From NCBI RefSeq assembly GCF_001297015.1, contig NZ_LIGE01000038.1, positions 1-64,000 on the forward strand: DNA of 64,000 bases, in the 5' to 3' direction. Numbering within the stretch: the first letter of the stretch is position 1; every line of letters starts with the position of its first letter. Made by a program: the position numbers and the translations under genes. The notes below the pieces were generated by a model that searched no databases, had not been told where the DNA came from, and saw only the letters and a program-made list of their open reading frames with translations. This DNA comes from Pseudomonas sp. RIT-PI-r (GTDB lineage: Bacteria > Pseudomonadota > Gammaproteobacteria > Pseudomonadales > Pseudomonadaceae). This document shows positions 8,971-16,669 of this stretch, in pieces.

Positions 8971-9621
8971 ATGGATTTCAACCCGCTCGACCTTATCCTG
9001 CATCTCGACGTGTACCTCGATTTGCTGGTGAACAACTATGGGCCATGGATCTACGCCATCCTGTTTCTGGTGATCTTCTGTGAAACCGGTCTGGTGGTGA
9101 TGCCGTTCCTGCCTGGCGATTCGCTGTTGTTCATTGCCGGCGCCGTGGCGGCGGGCGGTGGTATGGACCCCGTGCTACTGGGCGGTTTGCTGATGCTGGC
9201 AGCGATCATGGGAGACAGTACCAACTACGTGATCGGACGAACGGCGGGAGAAAAACTGTTCAGCAATCCCAACTCGAAAATCTTCCGTCGCGACTACCTG
9301 CAAAAAACCCACGATTTCTATGACAAGCACGGCGGCAAGACCGTGACCCTGGCGCGCTTTCTGCCGATCATCCGTACCTTTGCGCCGTTCGTCGCCGGTG
9401 TGGCGCGGATGCCGTACCCACGCTTTTTCGGCTTCAGCGTGCTCGGCACCATCCTCTGGGTTGGCGGTCTGGTGACGCTGGGCTACTTCTTCGGCAATGT
9501 ACCGTTCATCAAGAAAAACCTGTCGTTGCTGGTCGTGGCAATCATTCTGCTATCGCTGGTGCCAATGATCCTTGGCGTGGTTCGCGGCCGTTTCGGCGGC
9601 AGCAAAGCCGAATCGCACTAA
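8971..9621 (+). CDS. DedA family inner-membrane protein (VTT domain)
   Basis: 216 residues with several hydrophobic helices and DedA/SNARE-associated family motifs: FCETGLVVMPFLPGDSLLF in the N-terminal half, GDSTNYVIGR, and RFLPIIRTFAPFVAG with the arginines that are essential in E. coli YqjA/YghB. DedA proteins act in the inner membrane in lipid flipping or proton-coupled transport and affect pH and drug tolerance. The start follows CCCCC with no strong ribosome site. It is three bases upstream of the peptidase gene, so the two are probably co-transcribed. Confidence 0.9.
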   Translation: MDFNPLDLILHLDVYLDLLVNNYGPWIYAILFLVIFCETGLVVMPFLPGDSLLFIAGAVAAGGGMDPVLLGGLLMLAAIMGDSTNYVIGRTAGEKLFSNPNSKIFRRDYLQKTHDFYDKHGGKTVTLARFLPIIRTFAPFVAGVARMPYPRFFGFSVLGTILWVGGLVTLGYFFGNVPFIKKNLSLLVVAIILLSLVPMILGVVRGRFGGSKAESH

Positions 9622-9624
9622 GCA

Positions 9625-10437
9625 ATGTGGTCGCTGAGCGCCTGGCGTCGCCGGCGCATCCTGGCGAAACACCCGATTGCCGACGACATGTGGCAACGGG
9701 TGCGCCATCACCTGAGCTTTCTCGACGGCATCACTGCCGCGCAAGACCAGTGGCTGCGCGAAGCCTGCGTGCTGTTCCTCGAAGAAAAACACCTCAGCGC
9801 CCTGCCCGGCGTCGAGCTGCACCAGGAGCAACGCCTGTTGCTTGCAGCCCAGGCGCAATTGCCGCTGCTCAATCTCGGTGATTTGAACTGGTATCAGGGT
9901 TTCCACGAAATCGTCCTCTATCCCGATGACTTCCTCAGCCCGCAGCGCCACCGCGATGCCAGCGGTGTCGAGCACGAGTGGGACGGCGAACACAGCGGCG
10001 AAGCCTGGCAACAGGGCCCGATCATTCTCGCCTGGCCCGGCGTCATGGCCAGTGGTGGCTGGGAAGGCTACAACCTGGTGATCCACGAACTGGCGCACAA
10101 ACTCGACATGCTCAACGGCGACGCCAACGGCCTGCCGCCGCTGCATGCCGACATGCGCGTGAGCGACTGGGCCGAGGTCATGCAACAGGCCTACGACGAC
10201 CTCAACCGCCAGCTCGATCGCAACCCCGACGCCGAAACCGCCATTGATCCCTACGCTGCCGAGAACCCGGCGGAATTCTTTGCGGTCACCAGCGAGTATT
10301 TCTTCAGCGCCCCGGATCTGCTGCACGAGGCTTATCCACAGGTGTATGCGCAGTTGCAGCTTTTCTACCGGCAGGACCCGTTGAGCCGGTTGCGGCAACT
10401 TCAGGCCACAGACCCGGTCTATCAGGCGCACGACTAA
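9625..10437 (+). CDS. mtfA: Zinc-dependent peptidase, M90 family (MtfA)
   Basis: 270 residues. The gluzincin motif HELAHKLD gives two zinc-binding histidines and the catalytic Glu, and a downstream EFFAVTSEYFF supplies the third ligand. This matches E. coli MtfA, a cytoplasmic peptidase that titrates the glucose repressor Mlc. Whether Mlc is the partner in Pseudomonas is not established by the sequence. The ATG lies three bases after the dedA stop. Confidence 0.88.
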   Translation: MWSLSAWRRRRILAKHPIADDMWQRVRHHLSFLDGITAAQDQWLREACVLFLEEKHLSALPGVELHQEQRLLLAAQAQLPLLNLGDLNWYQGFHEIVLYPDDFLSPQRHRDASGVEHEWDGEHSGEAWQQGPIILAWPGVMASGGWEGYNLVIHELAHKLDMLNGDANGLPPLHADMRVSDWAEVMQQAYDDLNRQLDRNPDAETAIDPYAAENPAEFFAVTSEYFFSAPDLLHEAYPQVYAQLQLFYRQDPLSRLRQLQATDPVYQAHD

Positions 10438-10482
10438 GCTCTGCACGACTTTCGGTACATGGCGTCGACGGCAGAATATGCC

Positions 10483-10531
10483 TATAATCGCCGCCACTTT
10501 TTGGTCAATCCGGCCAAGTGTTTTTGGTCAA
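10483..10531 (+). promoter_or_regulatory. ppa promoter and leader with a direct repeat
   Basis: A perfect TATAAT lies at 10483-10488, giving a likely start near 10495; the -35 is weak. The leader holds an 11-base direct repeat TTTTTGGTCAA at 10498-10508 and again at 10521-10531, 23 bp apart, just before the GGGGG ribosome site at 10536-10540. Confidence 0.5.
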
Positions 10532-10549
10532 CTACGGGGGCAACGCCCA

Positions 10550-11077
10550 ATGAGCTACAGCAAGATTCCGGCTGGCAAAGACCTGCCGAACGACATCTAC
10601 GTCGCGATCGAGATCCCGGCCAACCACGCGCCGATCAAATACGAAATCGACAAAGACAGCGATTGCCTGTTCGTTGACCGTTTCATGGCCACCCCAATGT
10701 TCTACCCGGCCAACTACGGTTACATCCCGAACACTTTGGCTGACGACGGTGATCCCCTCGACGTGCTGGTTGTGACCCCTTACCCGGTCGCGCCAGGCTC
10801 GGTGATCCGCGCACGTCCGGTCGGTATCCTGAACATGACCGACGACGGCGGCGGCGATGCCAAAGTCATCGCAGTGCCACACGACAAGCTGTCCCAGCTG
10901 TACGTCGACGTGAAGGAATACACCGACCTGCCGCCACTGCTGATCCAGCAGATCGAGCACTTCTTCGCGAACTACAAAGATCTCGAAAAAGGCAAATGGG
11001 TCAAGATCGAAGGCTGGGCCGGTGCAGACGCCGCCCGCGAAGCGATCACCAAGTCGGTTGCCGCCTACAAAGGCTAA
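10550..11077 (+). CDS. ppa: Inorganic pyrophosphatase (family I)
   Basis: 175 residues, the normal size of a bacterial family I soluble pyrophosphatase, which hydrolyses PPi to two phosphates and pulls biosynthetic reactions forward. The metal-binding signature DDGDPLDVLV is present, as are the conserved KYEIDKDS and FYPANYGYIP segments. The ATG at 10550 is preceded by GGGGG at 10536-10540. Single-gene unit with its own promoter and a strong terminator just downstream. Confidence 0.97.
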   Translation: MSYSKIPAGKDLPNDIYVAIEIPANHAPIKYEIDKDSDCLFVDRFMATPMFYPANYGYIPNTLADDGDPLDVLVVTPYPVAPGSVIRARPVGILNMTDDGGGDAKVIAVPHDKLSQLYVDVKEYTDLPPLLIQQIEHFFANYKDLEKGKWVKIEGWAGADAAREAITKSVAAYKG

Positions 11078-11107
11078 GCACCTGCGCTACGCGTGATGCT
11101 TGAAGAA

Positions 11108-11132
11108 AACCCCGGTTGATCCGGGGTTTTTT
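11108..11132 (+). terminator. Intrinsic terminator of ppa
   Basis: AACCCCGG (11108-11115), loop TTGAT, CCGGGGTT (11121-11128) and then a T-run. It lies 30 bases after the ppa stop. Confidence 0.92.
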
Positions 11133-11151
11133 GTGCGCGAGAACATGCACG

Positions 11152-11199
11152 TTAAACGGCTCGTTTAAAATCTGAACGACGCAGTTTTAACCTGTTTAA
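11152..11199. promoter_or_regulatory. Candidate operator of the S24 regulator
   Basis: A 17-bp palindrome TTAAACG-GCT-CGTTTAA occupies 11152-11168. A further GTTTAA half-site lies at 11194-11199, 31 bp after the GTTTAA at 11163, with GTTTTAA between. The site is about 130-150 bp upstream of a gene for a CI-like repressor, a class that often represses itself. Binding is inferred. Confidence 0.45.
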
Positions 11200-11299
11200 T
11201 TTCCTACAAGAATGCCTTACATCCCGTCGCAAAATTCACCCCGCTTTTGAACGCCAGGTTTATTCAAACCGCTCTGGCACGGCCGTAGACTCTGTGTTT

Positions 11300-12046
11300 A
11301 TGAGAAAGAACACTAGCGGTCCAAGATTCAAGGCACTCCTGGAAGCAGCGAACATCACCACCACGGGTTTCGCAAAGTTCTGGGGCACGGAAGCCCAAAA
11401 TGTCCACAACTGGTACACCCGGGGCGTCCCGGCGTATCGCATGGAAGAAGTCTCACGCCTGCTGTCCGTCAACAGTGAATGGCTGAAAACCGGTGAAGGC
11501 AGCAAAGAGTCGCCAAGCCTCAATGCACCCGCCAGCAACGGCGACACCTTCGACGCCCACGCCATCTGCGGCGTCTACACCGTAATCGACCCCAACGACA
11601 TCGACCTGGTGTTCTTCAAGGAAACCCCGCTTAGCAACGGCTCCGGAAAAACCCATGTCATTCAGGACCCGGATCAATCCATCCGCCTGCTCCGCGCCCA
11701 GCTCGATCAATTGGAAGTCAGACACTCAGACGCCATCTGCGCGCAAATGATCGGCAACAGCATGGCCGAGCGCATCGAAGACGGCTCCATTGTCGCCATC
11801 GACCGCGGCCTGACTCAGGTCGTCGACGGCGAAATCTACGCCATCGAACACGACGGCATGCTGCGCATCAAATACCTGCACCGCATGCCCGGCAACGGCT
11901 TGCGACTGCGCAGCCACAACAGCGCCGAATACCCGGACGAAGTGTTCCGCCCAGCGCAGATCGAGGAGCAAAGGATTCATATATTGGGCTGGGTGTTCTG
12001 GTGGTCGACGGTGAGCAAGCGCCGGCCGGTGGTGCCGTTTCTTTGA
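11300..12046 (+). CDS. LexA/CI-like transcriptional regulator (HTH plus S24 peptidase domain)
   Basis: 248 residues from the ATG at 11300 (a GTG lies two codons earlier). The N-terminal third is an XRE-like DNA-binding region (RFKALLEAANITTTGFAKFWG, then NVHNWYTRGVP). The C-terminal half is an S24 latch domain with the catalytic-type Ser in QMIGNSMAERI and Lys in MLRIKYLHR. No Ala-Gly or Cys-Gly pair occurs about 35 residues before the Ser, where LexA, UmuD and CI are cut; the only Cys-Gly is about 65 residues away. It may therefore not be self-cleaved. No prophage genes are adjacent. Confidence 0.82.
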   Translation: MRKNTSGPRFKALLEAANITTTGFAKFWGTEAQNVHNWYTRGVPAYRMEEVSRLLSVNSEWLKTGEGSKESPSLNAPASNGDTFDAHAICGVYTVIDPNDIDLVFFKETPLSNGSGKTHVIQDPDQSIRLLRAQLDQLEVRHSDAICAQMIGNSMAERIEDGSIVAIDRGLTQVVDGEIYAIEHDGMLRIKYLHRMPGNGLRLRSHNSAEYPDEVFRPAQIEEQRIHILGWVFWWSTVSKRRPVVPFL

Positions 12047-12081
12047 CCTGATGCGTTTTTTTCGAGTCTGCACTGAACCCT

Positions 12082-12104
12082 GTGGGAGCGAGCCTGCTCG
12101 CGAA
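12082..12104 (+). repeat. Single REP-like arm, family B
   Basis: GTGGGAGCGAGCCTGCTCGCGAA appears once, with no partner arm nearby, unlike the paired copies elsewhere in the window. Confidence 0.8.
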
Positions 12105-12249
12105 GAGGCCCGGACAAACGGTACAAATTCCGGATTTGTGGCGCAGAAGTCGCTCTAACCCGCACTTCAGGCTGGGAATCCCAAGCAAAACTCAGTATCC
12201 TGCGCCCCACATTTGCGCATCGACCCGCCCCGCGGCTCAGAGAGCGCCC

Positions 12250-12382
12250 GACGCGGCAGACCAACGTCTGACCAAGTCCCACAGCCGGACGCAGATCCGG
12301 ATGTACGTTTTGAAGGCTGGCAAGGCTTACCAAAAATAGGCCAAGCCAGTCCCCGAGAAGCCGGCCACAAGCCGGCTTTTTA
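12250..12382 (+). ncRNA. Candidate small RNA or structured 3' trailer
   Basis: About 500 bp separate the S24 regulator from the next start codon, and no convincing reading frame fills it. It contains a hairpin from CTGGCAAGGC to GGCCAAGCCAG (about 12316-12350) followed by a good intrinsic terminator at 12358-12382. Terminator plus upstream structure without a gene suggests a small RNA, but a long trailer of the regulator mRNA is equally possible. No promoter could be fixed, so the left edge is arbitrary. Confidence 0.3.
12358..12382 (+). terminator. Intrinsic terminator
   Basis: AAGCCGGC (12358-12365), loop CACAA, GCCGGCTT (12371-12378), then TTT. It ends either the S24 regulator transcript or a small RNA. 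Confidence 0.85.
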
Positions 12383-12544
12383 ATGCCTGCAAAAAAACAC
12401 GTTTACCTTGGCGAGCTTGACTCAACACTTGCCAACCCTAACCCCCTCAGTGCTAAATCCTGCCCAACACCCAACCCCTCTGTTTTTACCCGCATTCCCG
12501 CCCCCGGCCGGATTCCGGTATTGAGCCTCACGGGAATCCATGGA

Positions 12545-13714
12545 ATGGCCCTGCATATCCCGACCCTGCTGGTCGTTTCCGTCTTCGTCTTCTTTTTGAT
12601 GGGGCTGTTGACGCTGCACGCCTGGTATCGCGAAACCCGCGAGCCGCCGCTGGCCTACCTCGGCAGCATGATGCTGTTGGGTGCGCTGGGCGTGGTGCTG
12701 GTGAGTTGGCGGGATCGCGGGGTGGATTTCGTTCCGATCATCTTCGGCAACATTGTTCTGTTGCTCAGCGCCGCGATGAACTGGACGGCCATGCGCACGC
12801 TGACGGGTCGCCAACCTTACCTGCCAGGCATTTTGGCGGGTTCTGTGGTCTGGCTGCTGTTGTGCCTGATACCCGCCTTTTACGACTCGATGGCGAATCG
12901 AGTACTGATCTACTCTCTCCTGGCATTCGGGTATGGCGTGCTGACGACATTGGAACTCTGGCGCAACCGTCACAGCCTGGACGTCGCTTTCATGCCGGCG
13001 TTGGTGCTGACCGTTTTGCACACCATTTTCTATGCGGTGCGCAGCGCGACCGATGACGGGCTGCCGGTGACCAAGGCGTTGCTGGGCAGTGGCGAAGGCG
13101 TGCCGTTTTTCTCATTCATGCTCTTCGAGTCGATGTTGTATGTCATCGGCATTGCCTACATCACCTTGGCGATGGTCAAGGAACGCGCCGAACTCAAGCT
13201 CAAGGCCGCGGCGCTCAGCGATCCGTTGACCGGCATCGGCAATCGTCGCGCGTTCATGCAGCACGGCAGTCACTTGCTGGACGGCTGTCAGCAGCGGGCC
13301 GAACCGGCGGCGTTGCTCCTTTGCGATCTGGATCACTTCAAGCGTTTGAACGACACCTACGGCCATCCTGTCGGCGATCAAGCGTTGATCGCGTTCAGCG
13401 AAGTCCTGATGGAAAGCGTGCGCAAAGAGGATGTATTCGGGCGCATCGGTGGCGAGGAGTTTGCCTGTCTGCTCTGCGCATGCGATGAGCCGACTGCGCT
13501 GGAGACTGCCGAGCGAATCCGTCACGCCTTCGCCGGACTCTCCATTCTGGAACCGGGGCTGCTCAGCGTCAGTATCGGCGTGGTCACCACCCGTGAATCG
13601 GGTTACGACCTGTCGCGTCTGCTTTCGGAGGCGGATCAGGCGCTGTACGGCGCCAAGCATCAGGGCCGCAACCGGGTTCAAACGTTGCGCTCGTTGTATC
13701 TGGGTCTGGCGTAA
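12545..13714 (+). CDS. Membrane diguanylate cyclase (GGDEF domain)
   Basis: 389 residues from the ATG at 12545. The first 200 or so form six to seven hydrophobic helices. The C-terminal GGDEF domain has the active signature GGEEF at 302-306, and an intact product-inhibition site RKED five residues before it. It should make cyclic di-GMP from two GTP and be feedback-inhibited. The frame stays open upstream to 12383, but that part is proline-rich and lies over the terminator, so the later ATG is preferred. The sensory input is unknown. It is a single-gene unit. Confidence 0.88.
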   Translation: MALHIPTLLVVSVFVFFLMGLLTLHAWYRETREPPLAYLGSMMLLGALGVVLVSWRDRGVDFVPIIFGNIVLLLSAAMNWTAMRTLTGRQPYLPGILAGSVVWLLLCLIPAFYDSMANRVLIYSLLAFGYGVLTTLELWRNRHSLDVAFMPALVLTVLHTIFYAVRSATDDGLPVTKALLGSGEGVPFFSFMLFESMLYVIGIAYITLAMVKERAELKLKAAALSDPLTGIGNRRAFMQHGSHLLDGCQQRAEPAALLLCDLDHFKRLNDTYGHPVGDQALIAFSEVLMESVRKEDVFGRIGGEEFACLLCACDEPTALETAERIRHAFAGLSILEPGLLSVSIGVVTTRESGYDLSRLLSEADQALYGAKHQGRNRVQTLRSLYLGLA

Positions 13715-13791
13715 AAACCCTTTTGAAGTAGCCGTCCGACGCAGTTGGCCGGGCTGTAAATCCGAGAAACGCTCCACAAGGAAGTTAGACA

Positions 13792-14223
13792 TTGAATCTC
13801 CGCAGGCTGAACTCACAGCTGAAATCCGTTGCCGCAACCACCCTGTGCCTCTGCTTGACCGGGTGTGTCGGAGTAGGCATCTCCCTGCCAGAAAAAGTCA
13901 CACTGAAAACCGACGCCTACCGAGCGCAAAGTTACCGCTCAATCACCCCACAAATCACCCGAACAGCAACATCGACGCCCACCCGCGAATGGTGCGGAAT
14001 CACTGTCTGGGCGCTGGTGATTCCGGTGCCGTTGAAGCTGCCGGTTTGCCACTCGTACTCCGAGCAATCCTTCGGCAGTGACGAGTTCGGGAGGGAGACC
14101 GTTCTGCTCAACACCCGACAATCAGTGCCATCCCCGCTCTACGCCTGTGGCCCACTCATGGTGCTGGGGCCGATCGTTCACGGTTACGAAGGGAATGCGC
14201 TGTGCGGTGTTTTTCCTGACTGA
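13792..14223 (+). CDS. Small putative lipoprotein, unknown function
   Basis: 143 residues from a TTG start with AAGGAAG about seven bases upstream. A lipoprotein signal ends in the lipobox LTGC near residue 25. The mature part has four further cysteines (in REWCG, PVCHS, YACGP and ALCGV) that could pair in the periplasm. No domain is recognised. The gene converges on magF, with nine bases between the two stops. Confidence 0.6.
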   Translation: MNLRRLNSQLKSVAATTLCLCLTGCVGVGISLPEKVTLKTDAYRAQSYRSITPQITRTATSTPTREWCGITVWALVIPVPLKLPVCHSYSEQSFGSDEFGRETVLLNTRQSVPSPLYACGPLMVLGPIVHGYEGNALCGVFPD

Positions 14224-14232
14224 TCCGTTGAT

Positions 14233-15045
14233 TCACGGATAACTGAACGACTTCACCAACGTCAACTCCCCCACCGCCCGCATCGGCACCACAAACGTCT
14301 CCATCTTCTCGCTCGGCGTGCCTTCTTCAGTAATCACCGTCACTTGCGCCGTGGTCAGCGGCTGCACCGGTTCATCTCCACCCTCGTCATCCCCGCGATA
14401 GCCACCGCCGTAGTAATTCACATACACCAGATACTGGCCCTTGATCGGTGCCGGCATGGCGAAGATTTCCGGGCCGTAGCCGGTGGTGACGTCGACGTCG
14501 AGCGCGGCGCCGTTAGGTGCGGTGCGGTTGCCGTACCAGATGTGCGCGCCGTCAGGGGTGACGAGGTGCAGGTCGAGGTCGGTGCCATCGCTGTCCCACG
14601 CCAGCAGTACGCGCAGTTTTGCCGGGGTGGCGCCGCCGCTGGTGTTGAGAAATTGCGTGCGATGACGTTGCTGGCCGTCGGGACTGCGCACTTCGACGCT
14701 GTTGCTGCCGTTGGGGAAGGAGAACGGGCGGTCAAAGCGGCCGCTGTCGTCGATTTTCAGCGGCATGCTCACGCCGTTGACGATCAGGCGACCGGGTTCG
14801 TTGTCCTTCCGCGCAGCTTTGATCTCGCCGCTGATGCGTGCGGTGTTGGCTTGGCCCACCGGGGTATTGACCGACGAGGCCGGGTAGTTGACGGTCTGGC
14901 GGAAGCTTTCGCCCTCGCCTTCGGGCGCACCGCTGCGCCAGCCGCCGACCGGGGTGTCGAGTTTGACGCTGTCGGCGGCGATGGCCGGCGATAGCGCGGT
15001 CAATGTGCAGAGCAGCAGCAAGACCTGTGGATAACGGAGTGTCAT
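14233..15045 (-). CDS. magF: MagF: YfaP-like DUF2135 protein of the macroglobulin operon
   Basis: 270 residues with a signal peptide (cleavage after ALSPAIAA). The C-terminal DUF2135 domain shows AWDSDGTDLDLHLVTPDG and YLVYVNYYGGGY. This is the last gene of the six-gene mag operon; in P. aeruginosa MagF contacts the macroglobulin MagD. It lies three bases after the magE stop. It is a distant paralogue of MagA at the other end of the operon, sharing PVGGWR near the N-terminus, the DLHLVTPDG core and the MRAVGELTLVKSF-type end. Confidence 0.85.
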   Translation of the reverse strand: MTLRYPQVLLLLCTLTALSPAIAADSVKLDTPVGGWRSGAPEGEGESFRQTVNYPASSVNTPVGQANTARISGEIKAARKDNEPGRLIVNGVSMPLKIDDSGRFDRPFSFPNGSNSVEVRSPDGQQRHRTQFLNTSGGATPAKLRVLLAWDSDGTDLDLHLVTPDGAHIWYGNRTAPNGAALDVDVTTGYGPEIFAMPAPIKGQYLVYVNYYGGGYRGDDEGGDEPVQPLTTAQVTVITEEGTPSEKMETFVVPMRAVGELTLVKSFSYP

Positions 15046-15048
15046 GGT

Positions 15049-16668
15049 CTATTCCAGCAAAAGGTGACGGGCGAGCCCTTCGATGTAGGTTTCATCCTGG
15101 CCGTTGGGATGTGCTTCAAAGGCCAGATGCAGATATTCGTGGGTCAGGTCGAGGCGATCCTGCAGGGTCAGTACGCCACGCACGTAAATACGTTGGCGTT
15201 CGCGATCAACGAAGGGCCGGCCGAAGGCGAGTTTGCACACGGCGAAGGTGCTGACTTCGTTGTAGCCGGTTTCGCTTTCCAGTGTCGGACGCCAGCCGCG
15301 ACGTTGTTTTTGCAGCCAGTCTTGCGCGGCGGGCAGCGCTTCGCAGGAAGCAACCGGGTTGTCCCAACGGCTGAGGCTGGCACGCGGATAGGCGTGCAGC
15401 AGAATGGCGTCGTAACGCTGTCCGGCATTGGCTTGCTCGACAGCTTGTTGCCAGGCGAGTTTGTCCGGGCCGGGCTGGTCGGAGTGATAGGTGACCGTAC
15501 TGCCGGCCAAAACCAGGTCCGCCGTCCATGCGGCGATGTTGCGGGATTCGGCCGAGGCCGGGCGCGGTGCGACGCGTTGGCGGTTGCTGCTGTCATCGAT
15601 ACTCAGGCAATCGCCGTTACGTGTAGCGTTTTGCAGCAGGTACGTGCGGATCGCTACGGCCAACGCCTTGGCGGCTTCGGCGGGTTCAGGTTTGGCTTCA
15701 CGTTCCAGCACGCGGGCGACGTATTCTTCGCGATCAAGCCTTGCGACGAGTTTGTCGTTGAGCAGAAACAGTTCGCCGTCGCTGTGGATATCCAGCGCGT
15801 TGCCGTTGGCGAATTCGACGCGATAGTCGCCCTGCAACGGGCCGGATGTCGCGCGGCGATCACCCGCTAAGACCTTCGAAACTGGGTACTTCGAAAACAG
15901 GCTGACTTCGACACAACGCCCCGCCTCCGTGGGCCAGGCCGCCGGCAACACGGTCGCCAATGCCTGGCCGTAATGGCGCAAGACCATCTGACTGGTGCCA
16001 CGCCCGCCAGCCCAGAGCGGCGAGCCGTCCGCCGTCCAACCGGCGAAACCACCCTGCCGCGATTGCGGGTCCTGATCGCCGAGCCAGCTCCAGGTCTTCA
16101 CCCGCAGGCGCCCGCCCAGTTCACCGACGACATTGCCGTCCGCCGCATTCAGCACCACATCGAGCAACACCCGCCGCGCCTGATCCTGTGCCGGCAACGA
16201 GGCCAGGACCTTCAGCAGTTCAACCACGGAAACCCGTTGAGCCGGTTGCACCGACGGCAAATCCAGCAACCACGACGGCGCCTGCCGCGCCTGCCAATAG
16301 GTCCGCCAATCCGTCGCCGTAATGCCCAATCGTGCAGGCTCGAAATACAACCCGCAGGATTTCACCAGCGCCTGATCACGCTCGATCCTGCCGCCCGCCG
16401 AGCAGCAATAAACCTCTTCCTTCGACTGTCCGCGACATTCATATGCCGGCTCCCGTGCGCCGGTGTCCACCAGCCACGCGAAGACAAACAGCTTCCACAG
16501 GCTGCCCAGCGGCGTATCCAGCGATGACGGCAACGGTTCACGAGCGATCAGTTGTGTCTGATTCAGCGACAACAACTCGCCCTTGTACGCCACGCGCAAC
16601 GGTTCATCCTGCGCCGTCGCCAGCGCAGGCATCACACACATCAGCAGCCACAGCAGCGGCCGGCTCAT
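15049..16668 (-). CDS. magE: MagE: DUF2300 protein (YfaQ-like)
   Basis: 539 residues with a signal peptide ending around ALATAQ. It matches E. coli YfaQ in length and position. The C-terminal part contains REYLH-like DLTHEYLHLAFEAH, an HExxH-like arrangement (HEYLHLAFE) that would suit a metal site, followed by the end. The ATG is one base after the magD stop, so the two are coupled. Exact role unknown; exported partner of the macroglobulin system by context. Confidence 0.8.
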   Translation of the reverse strand: MSRPLLWLLMCVMPALATAQDEPLRVAYKGELLSLNQTQLIAREPLPSSLDTPLGSLWKLFVFAWLVDTGAREPAYECRGQSKEEVYCCSAGGRIERDQALVKSCGLYFEPARLGITATDWRTYWQARQAPSWLLDLPSVQPAQRVSVVELLKVLASLPAQDQARRVLLDVVLNAADGNVVGELGGRLRVKTWSWLGDQDPQSRQGGFAGWTADGSPLWAGGRGTSQMVLRHYGQALATVLPAAWPTEAGRCVEVSLFSKYPVSKVLAGDRRATSGPLQGDYRVEFANGNALDIHSDGELFLLNDKLVARLDREEYVARVLEREAKPEPAEAAKALAVAIRTYLLQNATRNGDCLSIDDSSNRQRVAPRPASAESRNIAAWTADLVLAGSTVTYHSDQPGPDKLAWQQAVEQANAGQRYDAILLHAYPRASLSRWDNPVASCEALPAAQDWLQKQRRGWRPTLESETGYNEVSTFAVCKLAFGRPFVDRERQRIYVRGVLTLQDRLDLTHEYLHLAFEAHPNGQDETYIEGLARHLLLE

Positions 16669-16669
16669 G

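Noticed and set aside
11560..11575. Cys-Gly pair as self-cleavage site of the S24 regulator
   Set aside because: It lies about 65 residues before the catalytic-type Ser, whereas UmuD and LexA sites lie about 35 before it.
12082..12339. 85-codon open frame in the gap after the S24 regulator
   Set aside because: Starts inside a REP arm, Arg/Ser/Pro-rich, no ribosome site or homologous feel; more likely non-coding RNA or trailer.
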